Below, piece after piece: positions 1 to 7,306 of a stretch of DNA of 22,181 bases. The stretch comes from CAVDWX01 sp963612735 (lineage in GTDB: Bacteria; Bacillota_I; Bacilli_A; RFN20; CAG-826): the NCBI GenBank assembly GCA_963612735.1, contig CAVDWX010000099.1:1-22181 (forward strand), in the 5' to 3' direction. The translations under genes and the position numbers were made by a program. How positions within the stretch are numbered: the first letter of the stretch is position 1; every line of letters starts with the position of its first letter. The notes under the pieces were generated by a model. It saw only the letters and a list, made by a program, of their open reading frames with translations. It had not been told where the DNA came from and ran no database searches.

Positions 1-21
1 ATATACGGTTGTTCTTCCCAT
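1..21 (-). CDS. Start of an unidentified phage gene, cut by the window edge
   Basis: Seven codons (MGRTTVY) are visible, running off the left edge. The ATG is preceded by a strong AGGAGG Shine-Dalgarno at about 29-34, which overlaps the last codons of the upstream resolvase gene. This tight coupling says the two genes share a transcript. Too little is visible to suggest a function. Confidence 0.7.
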
Positions 22-23
22 AA

Positions 24-707
24 TTATTCCTCCTCATTTTTTATTTTAAGCCCTTCTAAGCGCTTTATTTCTTCCATACAAGCATTTACACCTTTTTCAG
101 ATTTAAGCTCTTTAGAATGCTTTTTGACAGCCTTAATGGCTTCATTTATATCTTTATTCCATTTAATATCTATAAAAGTTTTTGCTAAAAAAACAGCATC
201 AGTTTCATCGAAAGTTAATCCTGTTAAATTATATTTTTCTTCAACATAATTTTTTATATCTGTTTTTTCGACTTTATGTTTAGAATCCCATTTTCTTATT
301 TTTTTTAAATAAGCATGTGTTGAAATTGGATAAACACCTATATAATCATAAACGGCTATATTATTTTTATAACTATAAAAATCTAATACCGCATGGCTAC
401 GTGCCAGAGACAAAAAAGTTTGAACTGTAGAACTACTTCCTCTCATTTGGGTTGGCATCGCTTCTTGATAAATTAATATCTCAGAGTGTTTAATACCTTC
501 TTTTTCTAATTGTAAAAAAAATAAATCCAACTGATTATACAATTCTGCAACGGGTAATTCTAATTTTTTATTAACTTCTATTACAGTGGTTTTAAATGGT
601 TCATTATTTTCAATATCCCACACACAAACCCCTGTAATATGGCTTGCTAAATCAAACATTACGAGATATTTATATTCGGAGATAGAATGTTTTAATTTTA
701 TTTCCAT
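24..707 (-). CDS. RuvC-like Holliday-junction resolvase (phage type)
   Basis: A 227-residue protein with the layout of an RNase H-fold resolvase. Acidic residues sit where the family's metal ligands are expected: D19 at the end of the first strand (LVMFDLAS), E82 after a second strand (EILIYQEAMP), and D167/D170 in a C-terminal helix (FDETDAVFLAK). The conserved-looking stretch RSHAVLDF lies at about 103-110, and the Lys-rich region around 134-158 could contact DNA. Phage RuvC-like enzymes cut branched replication intermediates so that concatemers can be packaged, which fits a gene on the same strand as the terminase block. A strong GGAGG lies upstream of the ATG. The C-terminal 45 residues are Lys/Glu-rich and probably helical. 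Fold assignment is by motif reading only; another RNase H-like nuclease is possible. Confidence 0.75.
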   Translation of the reverse strand: MEIKLKHSISEYKYLVMFDLASHITGVCVWDIENNEPFKTTVIEVNKKLELPVAELYNQLDLFFLQLEKEGIKHSEILIYQEAMPTQMRGSSSTVQTFLSLARSHAVLDFYSYKNNIAVYDYIGVYPISTHAYLKKIRKWDSKHKVEKTDIKNYVEEKYNLTGLTFDETDAVFLAKTFIDIKWNKDINEAIKAVKKHSKELKSEKGVNACMEEIKRLEGLKIKNEEE

Positions 708-718
708 TCAAAACCTCC

Positions 719-985
719 TTACTTTTTTACAAAACAAATGAATGAATTGTTAAAATCATTTTCAACTTTGTATACATAAACATAATCCCCAACTTGAGGA
801 TCATATCTTGTTTGGTTAGGTATATTATGAATAACTGTTTTTGTATCTGGAACTACATATACGTCGTAATAATATCCATCTTCATTTTTTGCTGCTACTT
901 CACAAAGCACAACTTTATCTCTTTTGTCTAATTCAGCATTTATTAAGTCTTTTATGATATTTAATAAATTGTCTGCGGATTTCAT
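719..985 (-). CDS. Small phage protein with a likely OB-fold (baseplate/tail-associated?)
   Basis: An 88-residue protein. The first 25 residues look like one amphipathic helix. The rest alternates short hydrophobic strands, including DGYYYDVYVVPDT, the turn IPNQTRYDPQVGDYVYVYKV, and a terminal strand SFICFVKK. The VGDYVYVY turn and five-strand pattern resemble small OB-fold proteins that occur in Firmicutes phages near tail or baseplate genes. That likeness is from memory and the role is not proven. The gene starts just after a strong terminator (1011-1041), so it may depend on read-through or on its own unseen promoter. A purine-rich GGGAGGG lies 7-8 nt upstream of the ATG. It ends 11 bases before the resolvase gene begins. 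Confidence 0.6.
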   Translation of the reverse strand: MKSADNLLNIIKDLINAELDKRDKVVLCEVAAKNEDGYYYDVYVVPDTKTVIHNIPNQTRYDPQVGDYVYVYKVENDFNNSFICFVKK

Positions 986-1002
986 AAGACACCCTCCCTT
1001 TA

Positions 1003-1042
1003 CGAAGAAAAACCCTCCACAGAAATTCTCTGTGGAGGGTTA
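1003..1042 (-). terminator. Strong intrinsic terminator after the Lys/Glu-rich gene
   Basis: A 13-bp perfect stem pairs 1011-1023 with 1029-1041 around a 5-nt loop. The stem core is GC-rich (CCCTCCACAGA and complement). Read on the minus strand it is followed by TTTTTCTT. There is no U-tract on the plus-strand side, so it works for leftward transcription. It begins 4 bases after the stop codon of the 1046-1357 gene and closes the capsid/tail transcript. Confidence 0.9.
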
Positions 1043-1045
1043 AAA

Positions 1046-1357
1046 TTATTCAATTTTATTTTCTACTTCGTCGAGATTTTCTTCCTTTTTTTCTTCTTCT
1101 TTCTCTTCGACGGCTTCTTCTTTTTCTTCGATTTTAGGTTCTTCTACCTTTTCCTCGACTATTTCACCTTGTCCTTCAGGAACTTCTTCTACTACCATAT
1201 ATTCACGGTTAGCAGGTTTTTTCCCTTTTTTTTTATTCTTTTTTTCTTCTTCTTCTTTTTTCTTTTCCTCAGCTTCTTTTGCTTCTTTTAAAGCACGAGC
1301 TCTTTCTCTTTCTGCTCTAATCCTAGCATTTTTTTCTAATAATTCTTTTAATGTCAT
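1046..1357 (-). CDS. Lys/Glu-rich low-complexity protein
   Basis: A 103-residue, extremely charged protein. Residues 1-45 are a Lys/Arg/Glu/Ala-rich helix (ELLEKNARIRAERERARALK). A short hydrophobic patch follows (REYMVVEEVPEGQGEIV, about 51-67), then an almost pure Glu/Lys/Val tail to the end. No catalytic motif or membrane segment is seen. A clear AGGAG sits about 8 nt before the ATG and the gene follows the holin-like gene by 17 bases, so it is probably expressed. Because composition is so biased, sequence similarity would be uninformative. It could be a disordered linker or chaperone-like protein, but the function is unknown. Confidence 0.6.
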   Translation of the reverse strand: MTLKELLEKNARIRAERERARALKEAKEAEEKKKEEEEKKNKKKGKKPANREYMVVEEVPEGQGEIVEEKVEEPKIEEKEEAVEEKEEEKKEENLDEVENKIE

Positions 1358-1374
1358 GTAATAAACTCCTTTAA

Positions 1375-1785
1375 TTAATTATTTTCTTCACCTGTGTTAT
1401 TTTTGTATTTACTCTTTAATTCATAAATAACACATTCGATTTTTTGGCTAAGCCATTGCTCCACGTCGCCAAAGTTTTCTTGGATATAACTTTTCATGTC
1501 AGTTGTAAGCTGATTCATAATAATATTTATTGCTTTTTGTTTTGCAATTTTTTGTGCCTCTTCATCAAATTTACCTTCTTTCTTTAAAGCCTCTACATAC
1601 TCTTGATAAACCGCCTTAATGGCATTAGCAATAATTTCATTGAGACCATTTAAGAATTTTTTTAACTTTTCATCCTTAACTTTTGTATCAAGCCATTTGG
1701 TTAATTTACTTGCAACCCAAGTACATAGTGCTGAGAGCACAACCCCTACACCAGAAAGAATTACATTTAAAATATCTTGACTCAT
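1375..1785 (-). CDS. LLH-type holin-like protein
   Basis: A 136-residue protein. One N-terminal membrane segment spans about residues 5-27 (ILNVILSGVGVVLSALCTWVA). A long helical, charged region follows, with the pattern ANAIKAVYQEYVEALKKEGKFDEEAQKIAKQ. One membrane helix followed by 'A-hydrophobic-E...G-K-F-A' helices is typical of the phage LL-H holin family, which forms lesions in the host membrane so that endolysin reaches the wall. No endolysin gene is seen in this window. The gene is preceded by a good GGAGG and by the double hairpin at 1839-1906, which separates it from the tail-tube gene. Some relatives lie outside lysis cassettes, so a structural or membrane role is an alternative. 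Confidence 0.65.
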   Translation of the reverse strand: MSQDILNVILSGVGVVLSALCTWVASKLTKWLDTKVKDEKLKKFLNGLNEIIANAIKAVYQEYVEALKKEGKFDEEAQKIAKQKAINIIMNQLTTDMKSYIQENFGDVEQWLSQKIECVIYELKSKYKNNTGEENN

Positions 1786-1838
1786 AATTCTCCTCCTTTA
1801 AAAAATAAAATTCCGCTTTTATTTTCTGTCCAAAAATT

Positions 1839-1889
1839 TAGATGTTTTCATAAAAAGATTAAAACATAATCTCTTTATGAAAACATCTA
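1839..1889 (-). ncRNA. 22-bp RNA hairpin between tail-tube region and holin-like gene
   Basis: Bases 1839-1860 and 1868-1889 form a continuous 22-bp helix with a 7-nt loop when read as minus-strand RNA. One pair is G-U. On the plus strand the same position is an A-C mismatch, so the structure fits RNA transcribed leftward. The stem is A+T-rich and is followed by AAATTTTTGG, only a modest U-run, so termination may be weak. A helix of this length is also a good substrate for double-strand-specific processing (RNase III type), which would separate the tail mRNA from the lysis-like genes; that is inference. Confidence 0.8.
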
Positions 1890-1906
1890 GTGAGGCTACC
1901 CTCACT
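1889..1906 (-). other. Short GC-rich hairpin abutting the 22-bp hairpin
   Basis: AGTGAGG (1889-1895) pairs with CCTCACT (1900-1906) around a 4-nt loop. It touches the long hairpin directly, sharing base 1889, so the two helices could stack end to end. It lies 5 bases past the stop of the small Cys-rich ORF. It has no U-tract of its own and is therefore unlikely to terminate alone. Confidence 0.7.
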
Positions 1907-1911
1907 AAATG

Positions 1912-2067
1912 TTATTCTGATTTATAAGCTTGGCACTTATTATATTTATTTATTTTCCAATGATGTTCAATAGTGCAATATACTTGACAAGGACATTTTC
2001 TTTTAAACTGTGTACAAGTATACCCATCTATATCATTGCCAGATAAATATTTACACTTATTAACCAT
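1912..2067 (-). CDS. Small Cys-rich protein, unrecognised
   Basis: A 51-residue ORF starting MVNKCKYLSGNDIDG. It has six cysteines at about positions 5, 18, 25, 27, 31 and 45 (including CPCQVYC) and two histidines (EHHW, 35-36), a pattern that would suit metal binding or disulphides. It fills the gap between the tail-tube gene (stop at 2086) and the double hairpin, ending 5 bases before it. Cys density this high is hard to get by chance in A+T-rich noncoding DNA. The weak point is the start: the 20 bases upstream show no Shine-Dalgarno, so translation may rely on coupling to the upstream gene 18 bases away. Function unknown. Confidence 0.5.
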   Translation of the reverse strand: MVNKCKYLSGNDIDGYTCTQFKRKCPCQVYCTIEHHWKINKYNKCQAYKSE

Positions 2068-2085
2068 AAAATTAAATTAATTTAG

Positions 2086-3096
2086 TTATTTTATTTCGAT
2101 ACCTTCTAATTTAACTTTGTCATTTGCATTTAATGTAATTGAGTAAGTATTTGCTGCAAATTTGCCTTCTGATAACTCTGGAGAGAATGTTAATTTGCTA
2201 TTGTCAATCTTACTAACTTCTCCGCTGTCTAATACCCCATAAACAACTGGGACTGCGCCTACTTCTTTGCTATCTTCTGCAACCTCTAAGCTTTCAACGT
2301 CTAATAACCAATTACGGTTTTCAATAACTTCTATAATTCTTAAAAGTTTCCCGCCAACTGCATCACAATCTGCTGATTCTGAAGATAAAGCTTGACCTGC
2401 TAAAGACATTGTTTGGTTAGAACTCATATTGAATGAGAATTCTTGAGCACCGTTTAATAAGAAACGAGGAACTTCAAAAATAATTTGCCCAGCTGCCTTA
2501 CCTTTTGAAGCTGCACAAGCATCACCAGCATAAATTGGAGCTGTAATAACTAAGAATAATTCTTCTGGAATAATTGTTGAACTAACTTCAGCAATTCTAG
2601 CTTTATCTGAGTCGCCTAAATATCTAATACAATATTCGCCTTCAGCACCTTTTAGACTGAGTTCTTTCTTTTCTTCATCATAACCAATAGCCATCCATTC
2701 ATCGCTACCTTTTTTAGCACCCCAAATGAAATAATCATCTCCGCAAGTAAAAGGCATTTTATGAATAGCTTTTGAATATGCAGCTTTTCCTTCAGAGAAA
2801 GTAACACTATCACTAACATAAGCTTCATTACCATTATCAAAATTAGCGCCTAATTGAGCTTCTAAATATTCTGGTTTCCAAACGATATCTGTTAAATTAA
2901 TTTCAACTGTTGGATCGTGATAGAAACTGAATTGGATAGGAGCACCTTGCCCACCTCTAATATCATCTTTAGTCGTTGAAATATTTAAACCAGAGTCTGT
3001 TAAAGTTTTTGAAACGAAAGCAACTTCTTTGCTTCCATCGGATTTTAATCTAAAAGCTTCAGCTTTACCGACACCACCTAAAAAATATTTTGCCAT
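2086..3096 (-). CDS. Major tail (tube-like) protein with C-terminal Ig-like domain
   Basis: A 336-residue, beta-rich protein starting MAKYFLGGVGKAEAFRLK. The motif DDIRGGQGAP lies near residues 44-53, followed by alternating strands. This N-terminal layout and 'RGGxGxP' turn resemble major tail/tube proteins of Firmicutes phages. The last ~70 residues (from about 265) look like an added Ig-like domain (VPVVYGVLDSGEVSKIDNSK), often displayed on tail surfaces. A strong AAGGAGA precedes the ATG; the 20 bases covering the RBS and start match those of the decoration gene exactly, as expected for two abundant structural proteins. No sheath or tape-measure gene is in the window, so tail type cannot be read. 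Another abundant structural role is possible. Confidence 0.6.
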   Translation of the reverse strand: MAKYFLGGVGKAEAFRLKSDGSKEVAFVSKTLTDSGLNISTTKDDIRGGQGAPIQFSFYHDPTVEINLTDIVWKPEYLEAQLGANFDNGNEAYVSDSVTFSEGKAAYSKAIHKMPFTCGDDYFIWGAKKGSDEWMAIGYDEEKKELSLKGAEGEYCIRYLGDSDKARIAEVSSTIIPEELFLVITAPIYAGDACAASKGKAAGQIIFEVPRFLLNGAQEFSFNMSSNQTMSLAGQALSSESADCDAVGGKLLRIIEVIENRNWLLDVESLEVAEDSKEVGAVPVVYGVLDSGEVSKIDNSKLTFSPELSEGKFAANTYSITLNANDKVKLEGIEIK

Positions 3097-3132
3097 ATTT
3101 TTATTCTCCTTATAATTTACTTTAGTAATCTA

Positions 3133-4191
3133 TTACAAATTAGAGACTTCATTTTTAATTTGATCAACACTCTTATAAGAATCTCCATACATATCTTTGT
3201 CTGGCTTATAAATCCAGTGTTCAATCTTTTCGCCTTTCTTTAAAGTCACAAACCCACTAGAAACGGCTTGTCTCATAATTTTATAATTTGTATAATCATC
3301 CACTGTAGCCAAGGCTAAAGTGAATTGACGTATTGGCATATCATATATTTCACTAATCTTATAATTAGTTGTAACAGAAAGACATATTACTTTTTTCTCA
3401 ATCGAGGCGTGTACGTCATTTTTTTGACGCTCTAAACGCATCTTTTCTTCATGGTCTTTCTTTAAACTCGTGTCAACCCAAGAGTCGTCAACATAATCAG
3501 AGAAATTCTGATATAATACCAATTGTCTTAATTTATTGAAATCTTTACTAGTGATTTCAAGCCCATCGATAAATAAACTGTACGCCTTCGTTTTAGGATT
3601 TTGTGCAATCTTTATCATTTCAATAAAATCTGTCCCACCACAGTCTGGGCAAACCAATGCTGGTGTTGAAACAGTCTCTTCCTCAATTTTTTCTTCTTGG
3701 GAATTAACCGTCTTCTTTTTTAATTGTTCATAATATTTTTGAACTTCTTGTAAAAATTTAGTAAATTCAGGACCTTGATAATCTATAATTTTACCACATT
3801 TTTTACATTTTAAACCATTTTTTATATGAAAAATTATTTCACATAAATTAGAAAAATTATAACTCCATCGTTTTCCCTCTTTAGTGTCTTGCATTTTTAA
3901 ATATAAATATCCTAAATGAGAAGTACGAATACCTTGCACAGTTTCATTTTTGTTCAAAGTTAAACAAGCTGTGCCTGCTGAAAATTTTTCAAAATCACGA
4001 ACAATTGCAGGGTATACCATTAATCCGCAAAAAGGGACTGGTTTACACTCTCTAAAATGTGTGAGCTCTAATTCGCTAAGATAAACGACCAAATCCTCAC
4101 TTAATTGTCCATATTTTTTATCAGCATATACTTCTGGTTCTAGAGTCATTGTTTCGGTTATTTTTTCTTTTTTTTCTTCTGTCCCTGACAT
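3133..4191 (-). CDS. Zinc-knuckle phage protein, possible tail-assembly chaperone
   Basis: A 352-residue protein. It has two CxxCG knuckles, C129-C132 and C181-C184, separated by about 48 residues that include a charged linker, so together they could form one split zinc ribbon. The N-terminal third is mixed alpha/beta; the C-terminal third is helical (IYDMPIRQFTLALATVDDYT). It sits immediately upstream of the tube-like gene. Phages usually keep tail-assembly chaperones beside the tube gene, and the C-terminal pattern reminds me of proteins found there, but this is not proof. The start lacks a strong Shine-Dalgarno: only AGGA about 11 nt upstream, within the end of the preceding gene, which stops 4 bases earlier. 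Translation is probably coupled to that gene. Confidence 0.5.
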   Translation of the reverse strand: MSGTEEKKEKITETMTLEPEVYADKKYGQLSEDLVVYLSELELTHFRECKPVPFCGLMVYPAIVRDFEKFSAGTACLTLNKNETVQGIRTSHLGYLYLKMQDTKEGKRWSYNFSNLCEIIFHIKNGLKCKKCGKIIDYQGPEFTKFLQEVQKYYEQLKKKTVNSQEEKIEEETVSTPALVCPDCGGTDFIEMIKIAQNPKTKAYSLFIDGLEITSKDFNKLRQLVLYQNFSDYVDDSWVDTSLKKDHEEKMRLERQKNDVHASIEKKVICLSVTTNYKISEIYDMPIRQFTLALATVDDYTNYKIMRQAVSSGFVTLKKGEKIEHWIYKPDKDMYGDSYKSVDQIKNEVSNL

Positions 4192-4195
4192 AAAA

Positions 4196-4915
4196 TTATA
4201 ATCCTATATCAGATGAATCTGATAATCCAGACATTGTCGCATTAAAATGAATTGTGTGTCCAAAGAAAGACCTTCTATTATACATATTCATTTCTGCTTT
4301 ACCATTCGTTTCTAATCCTTTTGCTGCTTTTGTAAAATTTAATGTATCTACTCCATCTATATATTTACCATTTAAAGCTGCTAACAAGCTCTTTAAAAGC
4401 ACTGTAGCTCTACTCTTATATTCAACGTAAGGGTTTTCTTCATCAGTGTAATGGTAATCATTTGGATTAGTTTCTTCCGGATTACTGACAATGTCAGCGT
4501 CTGTAAGCACTTCACCTAAATTAGCATGTGTTACAGTTTCGATAACAATATCGACATTTGATTGTCCTATATTAATAGGTTCAATCTTGTTTACATAAAT
4601 ATAAATTGAAGTCGCTTGTAAAGTCCGCGCTTCGTTAACAAAAGGATATAAAAATACACGAGTTTTAATTTCATCACTGCCCACTCCCTGATTAACTTTC
4701 ATATTTTGAGGCGTTCCCCCAATTAATTCAAGTTTTTCTTCATGAGTTAAAGCAGGTTTGTTTAAAGCATCTTGTGTATCATATTTTAGAATACGCCAAA
4801 CATTATTCGCATATTTATTATCTGAATTCAATAATATTTGGACTATTTTATATTCTATTCCATCTAAATTTTGAAAACGATTGCTTTCGCTATACTCATC
4901 TTCTTCCAAAAACAT
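4196..4915 (-). CDS. Phage neck or tail-connector protein
   Basis: A 239-residue protein without catalytic motifs. An N-terminal helix-rich segment (QNLDGIEYKIVQILLN, then ANNVWRILKYDT) is followed by strands (TRVFLYPFVNEART, ATSIYIYVNKIEPI, VDIVIETVTH). Near the C-terminus the phrase YNRRSFFGHTIHFNATMSG, at about residue 211, is the kind of conserved ending seen in head-tail connector proteins. The location between connector-like genes and the tail-tube gene supports a neck or tail-terminator role. An AGGAGGGTAAAAGG run lies just upstream of the start. Assignment is by position and pattern, not by a recognised family. Confidence 0.45.
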   Translation of the reverse strand: MFLEEDEYSESNRFQNLDGIEYKIVQILLNSDNKYANNVWRILKYDTQDALNKPALTHEEKLELIGGTPQNMKVNQGVGSDEIKTRVFLYPFVNEARTLQATSIYIYVNKIEPINIGQSNVDIVIETVTHANLGEVLTDADIVSNPEETNPNDYHYTDEENPYVEYKSRATVLLKSLLAALNGKYIDGVDTLNFTKAAKGLETNGKAEMNMYNRRSFFGHTIHFNATMSGLSDSSDIGL

Positions 4916-4938
4916 ACCTTTTACCCTCCTTAATCATT

Positions 4939-6147
4939 TTATCCTTGTAAACGTACTTCAAGTGTAATTACATTCTCTTGAATAAGTTTTTCACCCTCAT
5001 AAATAGACCAATTTAATATCAAATTCCCTCGTGAATATTTACGTTTACGAGTAATTGTAACTATATTATTCTCAATGTTTATTTCAACATATTGATTAAT
5101 ATCTACAATCACTGGTAAATTTTCTAATTCATAATTTAATCTTACTATTTTATTGGTATCTTGTGTACCTTTACTGTCAATAACGATTGGAGTGTAAACC
5201 ACAGGATCTTCTGTAATAAATGTAGGTAATTCTGCAGGAGTTAAGAATTTAATATTATATTCTTCAGTGCCCGCGTTATCATCTTCAATGTTAACATCTG
5301 AACCTTGATAAGCTATGCGTCTCTCAAAATCGTCATACTTAGATTTTTCTGTGTATTCGAGATATATTTTGATTAAACCAACTTCTTCGACTGAAATATC
5401 CTCTTCACCTTTAGCGCGAGGAGTATCCCAGAAAGTTGATTCTCCATCAAACTTATTTATTGCTTTTATACGATAAACAGAGTCGAAACCGACAATAAAA
5501 CGTTGATTAATAAAATAATCTCTAGTATAATCATTATACTGTGCTGTAATTTCTAGTTGAGCTTGAGGTGAAATTGCAGTTTCATTATAACTAAAATTAA
5601 CCCCACTTAAGTTTTTTTTAAAAATTACAGGTTCATAATGACGGTGTGAGATGCCTTGGCTGTCTGTATATAAACTACCAAGAGTCCCATTGCAACGCTC
5701 AATGACCATACTAGAGGTCATTTTAACGCTGTCTGTATTAATAGACAACCAAACATTCTTTTGTCTCTCAGGAATATTTTCAACATCTTTTCCTTTAAAA
5801 GTTCCAAATCTGAACTTACTCCCAATTCTAAATCGATTTTCTAATATATTTCTAAAAACAATTCTTTTATATTCATCTGAAACAGTCTCACCTGTCTCTG
5901 ACTTAACACTTTGTAATACGACTTCTATCGGCTCATATTGTGAATTTGTATAAATACCTTCTTCATGTAATACCCAATTATCTTCGTATTCAATGTCAAC
6001 CCTATTAGGTCTATATCCCCATTCAGCATTTATTTTATCTTGAAGTTGCTTCAAGTAGTAGTTATTCTTACTATAATTCTTAGGAGTTTCGTAAAAATCA
6101 TCACGGCGTCTTGCAGAACGGGTTAAATCTTTTATTTTATGTGCCAT
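4939..6147 (-). CDS. Phage structural protein (neck/head closure) with C-terminal beta domain
   Basis: A 402-residue protein. The N-terminus is basic (MAHKIKDLTRSARRRDDFYE), then a tyrosine- and asparagine-rich stretch. The middle is beta-rich, with motifs such as NRFRIGSKFRFG and VWLSINTDSVKMTSSMVIERCNGT (about 119-142) that fit proteins of the head-neck junction. The final ~100 residues (from about 300) form an Ig-like domain of alternating strands. Genes on either side encode probable connectors, so it is likely a virion component. A GAGAGG run lies 4-9 nt before the start. No enzyme motif is seen. A tail-spike or baseplate role cannot be excluded. Confidence 0.5.
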   Translation of the reverse strand: MAHKIKDLTRSARRRDDFYETPKNYSKNNYYLKQLQDKINAEWGYRPNRVDIEYEDNWVLHEEGIYTNSQYEPIEVVLQSVKSETGETVSDEYKRIVFRNILENRFRIGSKFRFGTFKGKDVENIPERQKNVWLSINTDSVKMTSSMVIERCNGTLGSLYTDSQGISHRHYEPVIFKKNLSGVNFSYNETAISPQAQLEITAQYNDYTRDYFINQRFIVGFDSVYRIKAINKFDGESTFWDTPRAKGEEDISVEEVGLIKIYLEYTEKSKYDDFERRIAYQGSDVNIEDDNAGTEEYNIKFLTPAELPTFITEDPVVYTPIVIDSKGTQDTNKIVRLNYELENLPVIVDINQYVEINIENNIVTITRKRKYSRGNLILNWSIYEGEKLIQENVITLEVRLQG

Positions 6148-6158
6148 GGTTACCTCTC

Positions 6159-6593
6159 CTATTTACTAATTTTTTCTTCCTCGATCTTTTTTTGTTGTTC
6201 ATCCATAAGATGCTTGACAATTTCTCGAGATTCCATAATTTGATTTTTATACTCTTGATGTGTCATAGTTTTATATTTATATTCGCCTTTATCAGTTTTG
6301 TCATATAAACCATAAATTTTCATTAATACTTTTGTTAATTTATAATCACATAATTTATCTGACTCATGGATAGTATAAATAAAGTTTTCAAACCATGAAC
6401 TAATATCAATTTTACAATTTTCTACTTCCTTGTTTTTATATCGTTGTTTGCCTTCGCCTAATTCTGACTCTATCAAATCTAATAATTTTAATAAAGAAGT
6501 ATAAATTTGTTTATAGCAATTAAGTTTCTGCTCTGAAGAAAGATGCAATTTAGGAAGAATATTCTGATTTTCTAATTCGCTATTATTTTCCAA
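6159..6593 (-). CDS. Small helical phage protein, unrecognised
   Basis: A 144-residue, mostly helical, charged protein. Two hydrophobic-patterned helices are visible (YKQIYTSLLKLLDLIESELG, about 27-46, and FENFIYTIHESDKLCDYKLT, about 68-87). It has no membrane segment and no motif I can name. Its start overlaps the end of the upstream connector gene by 11 bases, so translation is coupled. A GGAGGATC lies shortly before the ATG. Small helical proteins in this position often act as head-tail joining or tail-terminator factors, but nothing in this sequence proves it. Confidence 0.45.
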   Translation of the reverse strand: MENNSELENQNILPKLHLSSEQKLNCYKQIYTSLLKLLDLIESELGEGKQRYKNKEVENCKIDISSWFENFIYTIHESDKLCDYKLTKVLMKIYGLYDKTDKGEYKYKTMTHQEYKNQIMESREIVKHLMDEQQKKIEEEKISK

Positions 6594-7284
6594 AACGAGA
6601 TCCTCCTTTAGGGGTAGCTAATATTTCCCAGTTCAAACTAGAACATAAAGTATCAAGATCTTTATTAATTTGGTCACGCCATTCTACTTTTGCCTTTGCC
6701 GAATTTGCAGGGGAATACATTTTAAAATCAGAATCGGTTAAAATGTTTCTTATTTCTAAGACACGATCCACTTCTCCATCTGCCCATACAGATACTATAG
6801 CATAAGCTAAAATAGTAATTAATTGATTTGAAATTCTTTTCATATTAAAATCTGAACGGAAACAGCCTTTAAAATCGCTTGTAAACACTCCTGCGAAAAA
6901 CCAAGTTACCACACAAGTTTCATTTTTATTAATTTTTCTAGAGAAAGTTATAGAATTGTCTGAAGAATTATAAATTCCTTTGATCTCTTCCTCACCGACT
7001 TTAAAAGAAAAATCAACTCCAACCCCACCATTAGGCACAGGTTCTTCTAAAACATAAGTATCACCACCATCACCTTCAAAACTTTCTTCTAGTCCTTCTG
7101 GCTCTATAAATTCACAGAGTCTATCTGCAATAGCACTCGGTAAACTACATTTATCCTTGCCAAGCATCAAAAATTTGTACATTATCTGTTCAAACCCTGC
7201 TTGATCATTTTCATATTTCTCTAATATATCAGGGTCATCAAAAAGTTTAATTGCCCTTTCATATATGTCTCTAAACAAAATCAT
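6583..7284 (-). CDS. Head-tail connector protein
   Basis: A 233-residue protein in three parts. Helices run to about residue 70. A beta-rich, Gly-rich insertion follows (DGGDTYVLEEPVPNGGVGVDFS and CVVTWFFAGVFTSDF). Helices resume from about 146 (ISNQLITILAYAIVSVW), then the stretch SDFKMYSPANSAKAKVEW. An all-helical connector core split by a beta domain, with 'F-K-x-Y-S-x-x-N' near the end, matches what I know of connectors that bind below the portal in Firmicutes phages. It overlaps the next gene by 11 bases. A GAAGGGGGTC run precedes the ATG. I am fairly confident about the neck role, less about the exact adaptor class. Confidence 0.6.
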   Translation of the reverse strand: MILFRDIYERAIKLFDDPDILEKYENDQAGFEQIMYKFLMLGKDKCSLPSAIADRLCEFIEPEGLEESFEGDGGDTYVLEEPVPNGGVGVDFSFKVGEEEIKGIYNSSDNSITFSRKINKNETCVVTWFFAGVFTSDFKGCFRSDFNMKRISNQLITILAYAIVSVWADGEVDRVLEIRNILTDSDFKMYSPANSAKAKVEWRDQINKDLDTLCSSLNWEILATPKGGSRFGK

Positions 7285-7306
7285 TTTTGACCCCCTTCTA
7301 ATATTA

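Noticed and set aside
2652..2840. 62-residue minus-strand ORF within the tail-tube gene
   Set aside because: It is a shadow frame with no ribosome site and Met/Lys/Leu-rich low-quality composition.
5651..5953. Plus-strand ORFs across the window (for example this 100-residue one)
   Set aside because: All are antisense to better minus-strand genes, have no ribosome site in sensible positions, and show unlikely composition.
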